64,000 nucleotides of DNA, taken from Delphinus delphis. Its lineage: Eukaryota; Chordata; Mammalia; Artiodactyla; Delphinidae. The DNA is taken from assembly GCF_949987515.2 (NCBI RefSeq), contig NC_082693.1, positions 16,984,994-17,048,993 of the forward strand, given 5' to 3'. Both the position numbers and the translations under genes were made by a program. Within the stretch, counting starts at the first letter, position 1. The number at the start of each line of letters is the position of its first letter. Of the stretch, positions 1 to 16,244 are shown one piece after another. Below the pieces are notes generated by a model. That model did no database searches, was not told where the DNA came from, and saw only the letters and a program-made list of their open reading frames with translations.

Positions 1-261
1 CAATATAGAGTAGTAACTCTGAATCTGATAGGCAGTTTGGCAGAATAGGACAGATGTGCCACGGAATTCCAGAACTGAAATTTCTGTTCTTACCAACCAC
101 AAGAAGAGGGACAATTTGTGAATCTGAACAAGTTGAGTTGCTTTTTGTGCTTATCTCTAATATTAGTTGAATAATTATCACACATCCGGCTCAAATATCA
201 CACTAGAATATTACTAAAATTAAAATTTTATACTATATTAGTGTTGCTTTTCAGAATGAAA

Positions 262-390
262 TTTCTTTTTTATGGCTGAGTAGTATTCCATTTTGTGTGT
301 GTGTGTGTGTGTGTGTGTCTGTCTGTCTGTGTGTCTGTGTGTGTGTGTATAAAAAACATCTTTTTCCATTCATCTATCAATGGACACTTT
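262..390 (-). mobile_element. L1 3' ORF2 fragment, antisense, with TG expansion
   Basis: The words 'tatggctgagtagtattcca' and 'cattcatctatcaatggaca' are the reverse complement of the end of L1 ORF2. The same words occur in the antisense L1 near 53,090-53,155. A TG/TCTG microsatellite (295-349) has expanded inside the fragment, where L1 normally has a short TGTATA stretch. Confidence 0.85.
295..349. repeat. (TG)n/(TCTG)n microsatellite
   Basis: A dinucleotide TG run interrupted by TCTG units. It lies within the antisense L1 fragment at 262-390. Confidence 0.95.
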
Positions 391-606
391 CTAAATAATA
401 TACATTAAAATGTTGAGCTCTTCATTAGGAGTGATCAATATGAATTTTTTTGTTGTTTCCTGAAACTTTCTATTTTTTAAAAATTGGTGTTTATCTTTGT
501 ATCTCTTCAAAGTGCCTCCGTAGGTTCTAAGAGTAAAAATGTGCCCTGAACACAAAACTGGCAAAAGCCACGGCAAATGTTGGCAAAATTTGAAACAGAA
601 ATGTGA

Positions 607-3171
<2,565 letters not shown>

Positions 3172-3614
3172 TGAGTTATAAATTACAGTAGAAGGGAGGC
3201 CCAGCCAATTATAGTTGGCTGCAGGCCAGCTTTGAAAATGAAAAAGGTGTATGGTTTAAATCCAGAGCAGTATAAGGATTAACATCAGATAATTAGGCTT
3301 AAATTGTGTTGTATGGTCTTAAGTATAAATGGGGACAGTGACTTGAGGTGACGCCTGCCACTGTCACTTTGGGTGGAAAGGGTGAGCCCAGAATAAAGGT
3401 GGGCTAGGTTTTACCTGGACTGAGATCTATATTGGATCTTTAAATCAAAGGTATCTAACCTGACATTTGCAAATGATTGTTAGATTTCCCCCAGCCCACC
3501 AGAGCAGCTCTCCTAGCATTATTTCAAAGGCAGAAGATCAGATCAAAAAATAGATCATCATTCTAAGAGCACCTAAATATCTTCAAACAGCTGGTAATTT
3601 AAGCTTTGTTTAGA

Positions 3615-3965
3615 TAGTGAACAGGTTGGTGGTTACCAGAGGTGGGGGATCGGAGGTAGACAAAATGGGTCAAGGGGTTCAAAAAGGTACAAACGCAATT
3701 ATAAAATAAATGAGTCATGGGGATTTAATGTACAGCATGGTGACTGTGGTTAATGATATTGTATTGTATATTTGAAAGTTGCTAAGAGAGTAGAGCTTAA
3801 AAGTTCTCATCAGAAGAAAAGAAAATTTTGCAACCTGCATGTCGATGGATGTTAACTAGACTTACTGTGATGATCATTTACAGTATATATAAATATCAAA
3901 CCCTTATGTTATAAACCTGCAACAAATATAATGTTACATGTCAATTGTACCTCAATAAAAATAGA
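3615..3965 (+). mobile_element. Old L1 3' end fragment, sense
   Basis: The segments 'ggttggtggttaccagaggt', 'tacagcatggtgactgtggt' and a terminal 'tgtacctcaataaaa' are typical of the 3' UTR of old mammalian L1 subfamilies. It is more diverged than the other L1 pieces in the window. The boundaries are approximate. Confidence 0.75.
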
Positions 3966-6261
3966 ATAAACTTTATTTAGTATATTAGTGATAATTTTCC
4001 AAAGTGACTGAAAAGTCAGAGTTACCAAAGCTAAAGGAAAGACAATACAAAGATCTAGAAAGAGTTTTGAAGGAAACATCATCATGAAAGAGGTGCTTTC
4101 AGAGGGAGCTACTGTGTTTGTCCTTTTCTATTTAGAACAGAAGTACCATTCCTTATGTGAATAATAGTTACAAGAACATTTACCACATGATTTCAGGTTT
4201 GTGAAACATTTGCATTAATTTTATTAATGACCTAATGACTGAAAAATTACCACATCTTTGTTGAACTACATGGTGGCAATATTAGAAGTGATTTTCTCTT
4301 GACCTTGGCTTTGAATATAAATAAAGCACCATTCTGAGACTGGCAAAGAAACGGAAACCTTTCAACTCTTAAGAATTTAATGACGGCTAACTTCTCTTGC
4401 TCTGTTGTTTAAAAACATAATTGGTTTCTTCCATATTAATATATTATTGGTAGTCTAATAAACCTATAGAATCAGAAGCAATTTTGAATGATTCTTTCTT
4501 CACATATCAGTATAATTCCACTTTGTCTTATTACCTGGACGTTTGTAAAACTTCTACGCATCACCACAGGAGGATGTTACCCAATCTGTTTCATGAACAT
4601 TTCCTAAAGTTTAAAATTACAAGTCATTGATGATATTTTCCTCTGAAAATATTGACCACTGTCGACTTCTACTACAGCAAATACTGATAAGTTGTAGGGA
4701 ATTATAGTTAAATATTCGTTGCTTAAGAAAATGAATTTGTGTTCTCAGTGTATATCTTTATTTTACTAACACACCTTGGCAAGAATGCTCCTTTACTTAC
4801 TTTCCGAAGAATGACTTTACCAAGAATCCATTCAAGCATTCTTAAATGCCACCTTTCTTTGTGTTATTGTTTGTTACTGCTCATCAAATTTCTTTTCTCC
4901 TACTTCTGTCTTCTTTTAGTTAAATGAGATTGGGGGCTAACATTGAAATCATCGTGAGGAAGAAGCTTTCAAAAACTTCTATGAGCTTAACTCCTCAAGA
5001 TTTTGTCATTCTGCTTTATGAAATAAGTACTCATGCTCAAATATTTTCAAAATAGATAAGGAATAGCATACAATCCCATTCATTCTCTTTGTCCCAAAAA
5101 TACTAATAGATGTCTTGCCTGGGTATGCTTTTTTCCACTGTCTAACTTACTATTCCTTAATTTCACTATTCTATTAAAAGTCCTGATATAAAATCTGAGA
5201 ATGGTACAACTTTTTCACCACTATAAAGAAATAAGATTCATTCTGAAGAGAATTTGAGCCCTTTAAGGGAAAACCATGTGTAAGTAAGTAGCAATGGTAC
5301 CACCATTAAATACAGCTAGTTTTGGTTGACTCATCCTTTGTCGTGTGTGAAAATAGTGAAAAGATAGCCTCAGATCATCTCCAGCCCTGATGATAAACCA
5401 AATTTAAAACCTCTTCACTTAGGAGACCTATTCCTAAACCTGCTGACTCATTTCAAAACTGATTTGAGTTTTAGCCTTTGAAGTCTCTTCCCTGTCAGCC
5501 CTTTGATTTCTTCCTTTCCATGTCTGTCTTTTCATTGAGGCTCTCTGAGGACTGCAGTGATCAAAGAGTGGGAAGTGAAAAGTAGAAGCAGTCCTCAGCT
5601 TATATTCCTTTAGGTACAGAGCTGGATGATTTACTCCTGGGTAGCTTTAAATCCAACTGAGTGAAAAGACACTGGATTGAGAATCAGAATCTTGGCCCTA
5701 TCACTCAGAGATGTGTATCCAGAGCCTTGGTACTCACCAGAAGGAATTCTTAGGAAAAAAGGGAACAATGACACAATTGGAGTAAAATTAGGTGGAAGAA
5801 TGCCAGTAGGTGCTTTAAAAAAAATAGGCTTGAGAGAAATAAAAAAGTCTGAAATAAATCATACTCTAATCGTTTCACGTTGCCCTTGGAACTGACTGAC
5901 CCCTGCCTCTGTATATTAGGCAGAAAGAACGCTGTAAACTCAGTAAAGGAAACTGTTAGGACCTGGTAAGACTTTTAGGACCTAGGATGACGTTTTTATA
6001 GCTAGAACTAAGGTTATAAAATCCACTTTTGTGGAGGGGGGTTGAGATCTTCTACAACAGACACACAGATAGTTTTCCCCTGCTGTGTTAGTGTGGGAAG
6101 ACCAAGTAGAGGTTTCCCCAAGCTATTTTCCTCTCTGGAATTCAAATCATTACATATTCATGAGATTTAAACAGGAATCAAGACGGTGAAGTTCAATAGG
6201 CAGCTGAAAACTATTGCAAGGATCACGCAAAGCAATGCATTTGAAAGTGCCTGTAAATTAC

Positions 6262-6327
6262 AGTGTGTATGCGTGCGTGTGTGTATATACAAACACACAC
6301 ATATACACACACACTTATACATATATT
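6262..6327. repeat. GT/AC compound microsatellite, hairpin-forming
   Basis: A GT-rich run is followed by an AC-rich run. The 12-mer at 6277-6288 (GTGTGTGTATAT) is the exact reverse complement of 6301-6312, with a 12-nt loop between. Confidence 0.85.
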
Positions 6328-7299
6328 GGTTTGTTATTTTATTAATAATATCCGTTTAATAAATTAATATTTATTATATTCAGAAAGGATATATAGTTGG
6401 AATTTTATTTATCTTGAAGTTCATTAACTTCCCATACATTAAAGATGCTCCATTATTGCACTTTATGAAACTTCTCAAAATGAGCATATTTTAAATGTTT
6501 TTATTAAAGAAGTATAAGACAGTAGCAGGCAGTTTTTGAGCTAGCTTTCATAATATAACTTTTTAAGATATTAAAAAATAAATTCAGTTAATGTTAAGGT
6601 CTTTTACAAGTCTACATAGAAAAGTCACAACCCGTTTATTGTACAATGTGCTAAGGAAACATCTAGGCCACATATACATTACATAAAATTTCTTCACAGT
6701 AAGTCTTTTTTTTTTTTTTAAGTCTTATAAGTCAATCAATCCAGCAAAAGGAGTTGAAAGAATAGTGGGAGAAGGAAATAATTGGTGTACTTGTCTATCT
6801 CAGATTCAAAGTTTTCTTTGATTTTATTGTTTCAAAATTCCAGGCATTTGTGAAGTGTCTAGGATGAGATTTCTAAGAAGGATATGAAACAAACATTATT
6901 TTGTAGGCTTTCCTTAATTGTATTTGATAATTGCTGGAGTTTATTCCACATTTCAAATGCTATTTAAAATGAGAAAAGATGAAGTTTTAAAATACCGGGG
7001 TCAACAGTTGAAGAAAAGTCTCTCTGAAAAAAGAAAAAGAAAGAGAAGAAATGAGGTAACAAGTGGCAGAATGTCAAATCAGACTCAACACAAACTGATC
7101 TCTCCCATTGCTAAACTTACTAATAATAAAGGGATAGAGGAAATAGCCAACCAATGCATCAGCGTCCTTCCCTTTGAGAGGTCTCAAACTGGTAGTACAA
7201 CACCCTAAAAGTCCTTTTACTCCACGTTAGCACGTGTTCTGGTTTGGACTTAATATGCACGATTGTAAGCAGTGCACACATAATGATCCTTGCACAGAG

Positions 7300-7812
7300 G
7301 ATACCACTTTGGTTATAGAACACCTCCAAATTATACCTCATTAATTATACAGCTTTCATGACCCTTTAATTCCATCCATTTCAGGTTTATTTACAAGTGA
7401 CCCAGAGATACCAAGTACATCCGCTTACAGTGCCAATCTAAGATTGGCTGAAGGTCAAATTGTCCAGTTATCCTCACGCAAATGATGGATTTTACCCAGT
7501 ATCAAATTTATTAACGCTTGAAAGCACACAGGTGTGAGCCAAGCACAAACACTTTTCCTTTGCAGCATCCAAGATTGTCCACATGACTTCCCAAATTCTT
7601 TTCTCTCTCAAATTACAATGGATTCTGTTTCAGATTCAGCATGTAAGGTTTTGATCAATGCCTGCAGATAAATTTTGGTTTGGAACAGCTCCAAAATTTG
7701 TATCCCATTAATTACATGGTGTTTTGTAATGTTCTCCATCCCAACCTTCCAGAGATTTATTGATTCCAGATTTATTTACAGTAATAACCTAGACAGACCA
7801 AGGATATCCGGC
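7300..7812. repeat. Two diverged direct copies of an unidentified repeat
   Basis: Positions about 7300-7430 and 7672-7812 share a series of words in the same order: 'ctccaaa', 'cattaatta', a CCATCC region, 'ca(g)tttatttaca' and 'accaagtacatccg' versus 'accaaggatatccg'. They look like two copies of an old repeat about 375 bp apart. I could not name the family. Confidence 0.55.
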
Positions 7813-8476
7813 TAAAAGCATTCCCTAGGTGAAGCCTCACTGTCATTACCTTTCTTCTAGTAAATAGCATCAGTATGTTTAGTAGCAGGTCTGTCATTAG
7901 TGTCTACTAGGGGGTTTGGCTCATCATCCCTTTCTTTCCAGGGTATCATCAGTAAAAGAAATGGTAGGTTAAAAGACCTCTTACTAACCTTTTCCTTCAC
8001 GATACTGCAAAGAGTATTATCTTTGAATGATTTTATAAGCACTTGATTTTTTAATTTAGTTACACCAAGAATAATAAATTAAAAAGAGTATAGAAGGAAG
8101 CATTATGCCATTCATATTTAATGTAAGTTCACCTGCATCTTAACTTGTTAACTTGCCATGTTTTTAGAAAATCTGTGAGGAACATGATTGTAGAAGTAGA
8201 AAGAGAAGGTGATTGATACCTAGTAATTGGATAAACAGTAGAACTATCTTTTGTCTTTTGTTAACCCAGAATCCTTAAAGAGTGTGTACTGTATCCCTGC
8301 AGTAGAGATTGAATTTAGATAACCTTGTTTGTCATTTGGAAGTAAAGTGGTTCTGTCACTGAACCTGGACCATGACTCAGAAAGTCTACTATGGAAATGA
8401 TGGTTGGTTCTGGTAAGGTCCGCCCCAATAATTGATGAATAATTTCTTCATTTTTCTTTATACCCTGTCTTTATAG

Positions 8477-8601
8477 TGCTATTAATCCAGATTCTTGGAA
8501 AAACTCAGTGATGATGACTCTCACCAAAAGCAGATCCTTCACTTCATCCTATGCTGTTGCTGCCTCTAACCACGTAAAGGCTAAAAAGCAAAATCGACCA
8601 G
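8477..8601 (+). CDS. PDE3A: PDE3A exon 5 (internal start of short isoform; human residues 476-514 plus three extra)
   Basis: This exon has 125 nt. It starts with one base completing Ser and ends with one base of Gly (donor G|gtaagt). It encodes [18 protein letters not shown] and then SRSFTSS, whose serine is the S492 phosphosite by human numbering. Human PDE3A reads S-PDSW with no AIN. The position homologous to the human acceptor (8484-8485) is AA here, so the nearest usable AG is at 8475-8476, adding nine bases in frame. The two adjacent ATGs at 8511 and 8514 correspond to M484 and M485; M484 is the reported start of the 94-kDa PDE3A3 isoform. G at -3 gives a fair Kozak context. Confidence 0.93.
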
Positions 8602-11600
8602 GTAAGTAACTTATTGGAGAAAGAGCTCATACTCATTGAGCATGCAGTCGTGGAATGAACTAAGCTTCAAGTGTTGAAACACTCAGGTGTGCTTGGTTTG
8701 ACTCTTCTAAAAAGCAAAAGCCTCAATAACCAACTATAATTACTTAAATTTCCACTTTATATGATGATACAGATTCTTTTAAGGTAGCTGTACCAACTGT
8801 CCTATCTTGAACTTATTGAATGAGTAGGAAATCAGTGTCACTGTTAAGGATAATCTCTGGAAGCATCATCTTATAATATAAAAGCTAATGAAGTACTTAT
8901 CAAATTTCAATTTTATTTTTAGTGTCTGTTAAAAAAGAAAATTATTTTCCGGAAGTATGGTATTTATAAGTTCTAGGTAATGTTTCATTTACTATATGTA
9001 TTATAATTTTTCAAAGAAATTCTTACTCTGTGTCACTCACCTCCCCCCAAACATAGAAATACAGAAAAGGAGAGGGATTTAAATTTGGAGAAAATACAAT
9101 TCAGAACCTTTACGAGCCCTTTGAAAAAGCTCACACGCCAGCAACCAAAAGACCCAAGAGTACCGTGGGTAGGAGGTTTTCCTTCTCTTTCAAACAGGTA
9201 CAGAATGAAATTTGATGTCATCTCTCCCATCTAGGATCTGCATGGGGTTTTCCACGATGGTGTCAGTGCACCCCTTGTGCTTCTAAGCATTAGCTTCTCC
9301 CTTCCCTCAAGCATCACTTAATAAGTACGTGTGGAGTGTTCACTATCTCTGACACTGAACTAATTTGAGGAAAGCGGCAGTGACTAAACCAGACCCTGTT
9401 CATCCTCTCACAGAATTCTCACTTACATGCTAGTCGGGACTATAAACAGATGGACAGCTATTACTATATACGTAGTGTGTTAAAGGCTATGATAAGGAAG
9501 TGAGGGAAAACTTTCAAATAACAAAAGAGATATAAAGACCCAACTTGGTGAGGGAAAGCCTCAGCAACTTAAGATTCTAAATGGCTGGCAAAGCTACCAA
9601 GAAGAAAGGGAGAGCCCTGAATGCAGAATGGGAGATGAAAGCAGGTCTGTGGACAGAGGCCATACGGGACCCAGGAGCTGTGGTAAGGAGTTCAGGTATC
9701 AATGAAGTTTCAGGTAGGAAAGTAAAATGATTTGGAGGGAAGATTACCTCATTTAATCAGAACCTCTGCTGACTCAAAACTGAAATACAGTTTTTGTCAG
9801 ATTCCATCTCCAAATTGGCCCCCTCCTTGAATCCCAGTTGAGAGTCTGGGTATCTACTCTGACCTCTCCTTCTTGGAATGTTCTAACTCCAAGTTTTCAC
9901 CTCTCGGTATTGCAGAAAACTCGACTGAGATTTTCAGTAGCTCCCTGCTTAGCTTCTTAATCTTCAAGCAGCTCAAGAATTCCCCAAATGGCTCAAGGGG
10001 AAAGCTGCCCTCTTCCCACTGGGCTGTTAGACATTCAAGTTCTGGCTGCCATGGCAGCCCCAAACTCCAATGTTTGTGTCCTCAGCCTCATGACATTACT
10101 AAAAGCTCTGTTGGCTTGCCTTCCTAATAACTGCATCCCTCTGCCTGGATTCTTAACCTTTTGTTCCATGCCAATGGTCCGTAAATAACGCTCTGAATGG
10201 AAGAACGGTTCACAGGGTTTTGGCTCACCCTTCTGAGGGTCTCTTCTATTTGGAAACCTAGTCTCTCAGAATTGGTTTGCCTTCCCTCGATCGCTTTTTA
10301 AATTTTTAACTCAACTTTTCTATTTGTTCTCAAAGAAGCATGGATTTACCACAAACTACTGCATCATAGTCAGAAGCAGAAGTCCTGAAATGGCAGTGTT
10401 TCTGCAAGGGTTAGAGAACCAGTACTCACATTCCACTAATATTTCAAGAGACCACCTTGAAATATAAACTTAATTTTAAAAGGAAGGACTAACTTAAGGA
10501 AGGACTTCTGTTGTTGTTTCATACATCTAGAAAAGAAAATTTAGTACTTTCTTTCCCCTTTGATCACCCACTTTATACTGGTAACTATTCCTTGAAACCA
10601 TTTAAGCACTGACTTGGCTTAAATCTCTACTGTTGAGTGTAGGAAGATACTTCCTCCACAAAGTACCATTTCATTGGCATTGCATTACTGAAAGAAACCA
10701 TGAAAGGTAATCTGATTTTCCAAAAATTAATCTGGTCCTCTCTGCTCGTCAGAAATGTTCATTACTTTTTGTAACTTATAAGTCATTCATGACCTGAGGA
10801 TTAGAATTGAGCTTTCACTAGGGTCAGGAACAGGACAATGTGGGCAAATACTTAAACTGGGATGGCACTGAGGGCAAATGCAGATGAGCTCAGGAATGCA
10901 GAGACTCATTTGGGACCCCAGCAAGGTGGAGGAACTGAATTTGAGCATTCCACATAAAACCTGAGACTTTTGAAGGGGCACTGAAGTGGTTTAATTCAGA
11001 AGGACCCCTTGGCTCCCTACAAAAATATGTACAGATAATTTTTGGAGGAAAGCATCACCAGTTAAGGGCTATGCAACCCCAATATATCAAGTTCAAACAA
11101 ATTGGAGCTTACAACCAAGATCACTGTAAGCATGCAAGAAAGCACCACGAGTTAGAGATAATAGAAGAAAAAACCCTGTACAGATCTCTAAAAAGGTTGA
11201 GTTATTTAAGTGCTAAAAAACTACTCAAATGTTTAAAGAAAAACATGAGGTCATAAAAAATAGCAATGAGAGAAGACATAATTGTAGGGCAGCTAAATGT
11301 CTTTTGGAAATGTAATCAGGGAAATATGATAGGTTAAATGGCATAAAAGACTACTGAAGGGAGAATTAGTAAACTAGAAGGCAGAGAATGTGAAGAAATT
11401 CCATGGAATGAAACATAGATGAGAAACTGGAAAATGTAAAAGACTTTAAGAGATATAGGAGAAGGAATTAGAAAGTGTAATATACATGATCATAGTTTTA
11501 GTAGAGGATAGGGAACGTAAACTATTTGAGTAGAAGGAGAGGAAAGAGTAAAAAAAATTCAAACATAGACACAAAACAGTGAAACTACAGAACACCAACG

Positions 11601-12069
11601 ATGAAAAGAAATCTTAAAGTTAGCCAGAGAAAAGATACCTTTTAGTCAGTCTGAGAGCTGAACTGTCACAAATAAAGGGTGTCAGAGCGCAGGAAAATAT
11701 TTTCTTCAAAGTTCTGAGAGAATATAATAGTCAACCTAAAATTGTGTGTGGGGAAAATCTATCTCAGAAGGCTAGGAATGAGTTAAAGATACCTTCAGGT
11801 AAGTCAAAACCTTACCACCTACCAGATCTTAACTAAAGGAATGTATGATGGATGTATTCTAGAAAAAAATATAATTGCAGAGAAAAAGTCTGAGATCTAA
11901 TAAAAATGGTGAACACATAAATTTGAAACCCATGATTCCATCCAGACAAACATTATATGTGTAAATAATAGTATTTCCAGCTCTGTGGGTATTTTTTAAA
12001 GATTTTTAATGGAAAGAATTAAAATATTAGACAATAATAATATGTAACCCGAGAGATGACGTATGAATT

Positions 12070-12175
12070 TGTGTTCTACATTCTTGTATAGCTCGGAAGA
12101 CAGGCTCAGATAAGGAAACTGAGGCACAGAAATATTGAGTAACTTGCCCAAGGCCACACAATTAGTCCAGAATTC
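12070..12175 (-). mobile_element. MIR/L2-like ancient repeat fragment
   Basis: The phrase 'ggaaactgaggcacagaaat' followed by 'taacttgcccaaggccacac' is the hallmark core of MIR in reverse orientation. The boundaries are approximate. Confidence 0.75.
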
Positions 12176-14016
12176 TTTCTTTTCTCCTAAAGACTTACTA
12201 GAAAAAAAATTGAGGATGACAAATTAAGATAATTTAAAATTAGGATTTGGGGGGCTTTTCCTTGGCTGAGGACAAGATAATGAAAGGATTTGGTTTTCTG
12301 TCTCTCAGTTTCTTCATTTAGGTAATAAAATTAAAATTCTTAAAATAACCAACATGGTAAAGTCAAGAAGATAGAAATTTAGGGTTAGCATATTCACTGG
12401 AAATAACGGAGAAAATGATGGGACAGATGTGAGGAACAGCTTCATATCCTGTGTCCTGCCCCCGACTTCATATGCCTGCCCTCAAGAAGGGCAAAGTGTG
12501 AAAGGAAAAGAATGTCCACGGAAGATACCACCAAGGCAGATGGTAGAGATGAGAGCCACGGGAATGGCAAGAGCCTTAAAGTACATAAAAAAATCTCCAT
12601 CATAGATTACTTTGGAAGGGATTTTGCATTGTGCCCTCTTTAGACTGCTGTCACAGCAGAGCTAAATATTTATAAAATAACCTATATCCTATGTATGCTG
12701 AATTCAACTAAACAAATCCCTGAAAGCCTGCCAAAAGGGAGAAGAATCTCCAGCAAGAATCAGAGAGCTGAAGTTCAATCATTCTCCCTGATCAGATGGG
12801 CCTTTCTGTTTGAAAGCTCGTTTCCCTGCATAGATGGCAAGGTGGGGTTGATTTCCTAAGTAGGTGTGATGTAAGTGACAGTGGTTGTCACCCAGTTTTT
12901 AAGAAAACTGTGGGAAGGGGCTGAGAAAAGCCCCTTTATGTGGCAAAGAGTCTAAGGAAATGGAATTAAATAAAGTGTGCAGAGAATCTAAGGAGGAAAA
13001 TAAGAAGCAGGAGGCAAAAGAGGTAGGGGGATGCAAGCATAAACTGAAAGAACAGAAACACTGGAAGATAAATGACCTGTTTCCAGACAGGACTAATGAA
13101 ATCTGTTCTTTGCGCAAATCAAGTAAACAGTGTGTCCTCTGGCTCCATCAGTCAACATTCATTTAAACAGTTGAAATGCAACCGATTATTATGCAGTTAC
13201 TGATATAAAATAAACGGATGAAATCACATAGGAATCCTTTGATTAAAGCCTAAAAATGGGAGATTTAAATATAATTTGCATTTTCAATCTTGCTTTTCTA
13301 TTATGAGTCACTGAATATGTCGAGATGCCTTTCTGTCATTCTGCTTTTATAATCTAATTTCATGCTTATCACATCTGCAGCGAGTAGTCCCTTTCCAGAT
13401 TCCCATAAGTTTTATGGTTCTTATCATCCTATTACAACTATTACAGATATCTCTACACCTACAAGTTAGACTGAGTTTTGCCTATGGAAAATTTAAAGTG
13501 AGAGAGAACTTTAATTATGGCATTGTGATATTTTTTTATCTCTATACTTTAGATACTTTTTTGTTTTGGAAAAATATTAGGGCTGTCTATTTTCCTGTGG
13601 GTGTGGAAAAGAGGCATGTATTTATCAGGCATACTAGTCCCTTTTTCGTTCAACTAAAACTGAGTTTTACAACACAAACACATGGATTCACTTAAATCAT
13701 TTCCCTCCAGTATTATTTATCATCTCCTTTTGATTGCCCAACGTTCCTTGTGTCTTGATACACATTTTCTCCTGTTCTCAGCAGCATGGAGTTAAAGCCG
13801 CAGTTACTCAAAGGAGTTGGTACTTTAGAACGTTTTAAAGTCATATTTTAAATTTTTAAATGTTTTAATTTTCAGTATTTCACATTAGGGTGGTCTGAAT
13901 CATCCAAAAGTTTGTATTTCATGTGCCGCGTCTTTTTCCTGGAATCTCTTGAAATTATTCAAATAGAAAGTGAAGATAAATATGTTTGAGAGTGTGAGTA
14001 TTCATCAGAGTTCCTT

Positions 14017-14019
<3 letters not shown>

Positions 14020-14058
<39 letters not shown>

Positions 14059-14085
14059 TGTATGAATGTATAGATGTGTGTGTGT
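14020..14085. repeat. (TG)n microsatellite
   Basis: A pure TG run of about 16 units, followed by interrupted TG/TATG units. Confidence 0.95.
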
Positions 14086-15550
14086 AACAGAAGGTTGGGT
14101 GAGACTTCAAAGGTCATAAACTTCATCTCTCTAACTTTAGACATGATTATACTTTAAAAAACCTTAGATAATAATTGGTTTTGAAGACTTGCAAGAATAT
14201 GCTGTCCCTGTGAAATAATTTTATTTGCAATCTCTCCTTTCTAGAAAGAGTATTTGGTTATTATCTGCACTTATATCTCTCCATCTATTCGAAGACTAAT
14301 ATATGTAAATATATGGCCATTTCCTACGGCATTCCTAACCCTTTCTGTTTTTAAAACTTCAAGTAAACCATGATAAGGCACACTGTGAGAAATAGTTTGG
14401 CTTGAGAAAAAAGAAATTTATATGTTTATACCTTTATCTTCTCACCTACAGAATAAAAATACCCCCGCTCTTCACGGCGTTGCCAAGACCCTTGCTTGTT
14501 AGGAGCGTTCAAAATATTTAGCCTAATAGCCCTGCAAAAGCAAAGCGCTTTTCCTCTGTTATAAGGTTTATTTTAAATTTCATCCCAGGCCGTGAGTCCG
14601 GAGTCTGAAGTTCTGCTTATTTGTTTAAGTTTAGTTAATCCATGAGTTCCAAGAACTCCAATCATCGAGTGGATTTTTCAATTTGTGTTTTCAGAGTGAA
14701 TTGCGCATCTCTGAGAGGATCAGTTGGCGGCTATTAAAACTTAGCAATGAAGAAAATCACTCCTCTCGTAAATTACCTTCAGAAAATATATTGTGTCAAG
14801 ACAGAAATATATGGTGTTCCCACGGGCTTTCAACGACTCTTAAAAAGTGGTAGAAAACGATCCCCAAACTCACAGTCAGTTACCAAAATAATTACGGAAT
14901 TGCCTAAAGCAATTTCATTGCCTGATTTCATTTCATTTGCTTAACAGTAGATTGTTCATCCAGGCAATCATGAAAATTAGGAAGCAGGTAGCTGTTCAGA
15001 AGTATTTTCTCTCTTTTCTTCAGTTTTAGTGCAGGCTGCCTTCTCTGTTTGGAGAGAGTAACTTCAAAAGACAGCATCCCGTCCTCAAACCTCAGCACTT
15101 GGCAATCAAAGCCAGCGTTTTGTAAAATGTTCACGACCGAGAGTAAACGGAGTTTGGCACAAATGTCCACACTTATCATTTGAGCTTGAGGCCTATTGTT
15201 TGATCTGAAATGGATCATATTCCATTGTTAAATGTTTCCTTCAGAAACGATGCGGATCAAAGTACTGTTTGATGCACAGAAAGTAGTTTCACTGAAAACA
15301 TGGATGGTTAACAAAGCCAGTTGCCTCTCAAAAATGTATCTTCTTCCTTAACATATTTTAAGCAACCAATGCCTGCTAAAAAACTCCGCTCCAGATACAT
15401 TAATGTTGAAAACAGTGGCAGATCCTATTGCTGCTAAAAACCTCACAACCCAAGAGAGGGCAAACACATGAGAAATTGTTAACTATTGATATCATCAGGT
15501 CAGAATGCCAAGAAGAAACAAAAATAGGAGGAGAAGATGATATCCTTCTG

Positions 15551-16244
15551 CAGAAGACAAATATCATATCATATCACTTTTATGTGGAATCTTAAATAAA
15601 AGGGTACAGATGAACTTATTTACAAAACAGAAGTAGAGTCACAGATGTAGAAAACAAACTGTGGTTACCAGGGGTGAGTGGGGGAGGGATAAATTGGTAG
15701 ATTGGGACTGATATATACACACTACTATATATAAAGTAGATTAATAATAACCTGCTGTTTAGCACAGGGAACTCAATAGTCTGTAATGGCCTATATGGGA
15801 AAAGAATCTAAAAAAAGAAAAAGAGTGGATATATGTATATGTATAACTGATTCACTTTACACCTGAAATTAACACAGCATTGTAAATCAACTATATGCCA
15901 ATAAATATTTATTTGTTTTTATTTTTGGCTACGTTGGGTCTTCGTTGATGCGCGTGGGCTTCTCTAGTTGCGGCAAGCCGGGGCTACTCTTCATTGTGGT
16001 GCACGGGCTTCTCACTGTCGTGGCTTCTTTTGTTGTGGAACATGGGCTCTAGGCACGTGGGCTCAGTAGTTGTGGCTCTTGGGCTCTAGAGCTAAGGCTC
16101 AGTAGTTGTGGTGCACGGACTTAGTTGCTCCACGGCATGTGAGATCTTCCTGGGCCAGGGATCGAACCCGTGTCCCCTGCATTGGCAGGCAGATTCTTAA
16201 CCACTGCATCACCAGGGAAGCCCTAATAATTAAAAAAAATAATA
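15551..16244 (+). mobile_element. 5'-truncated L1 3' end, sense, split by a CHR SINE
   Basis: L1 3' sequence starts near 15555 ('gacaaatatcatatcatatc') and runs to about 15911, including 'cattgtaaatcaactatatg'. The A-rich tail continues at 16224-16244 after an inserted antisense CHR element. The 11-bp word 'atatccttctg' occurs at 15540-15550 and again at 16245-16255. It therefore flanks the whole composite and is its target-site duplication. Confidence 0.85.
15912..16223 (-). mobile_element. CHR-1-type tRNA-derived SINE, antisense
   Basis: The reverse complement begins with the 'gggcttccctggtg' head of CHR SINEs and contains the tRNA-like B-box region (cgggttcgatccctg). The plus-strand left end carries the T-rich tail. 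CHR elements are specific to cetaceans, hippos and ruminants and derive from a tRNA; this is not a functional tRNA gene. Confidence 0.92.

Noticed and set aside
6918..7208. 96-codon Lys/Arg-rich ORF in intron 4
   Set aside because: Low-complexity A-rich sequence (EKRKRKRRNE) with no domain; expected by chance.
8489..8490. Alternative acceptor AG inside exon 5
   Set aside because: Splicing there would put the exon out of frame and lose the PDSW residues.
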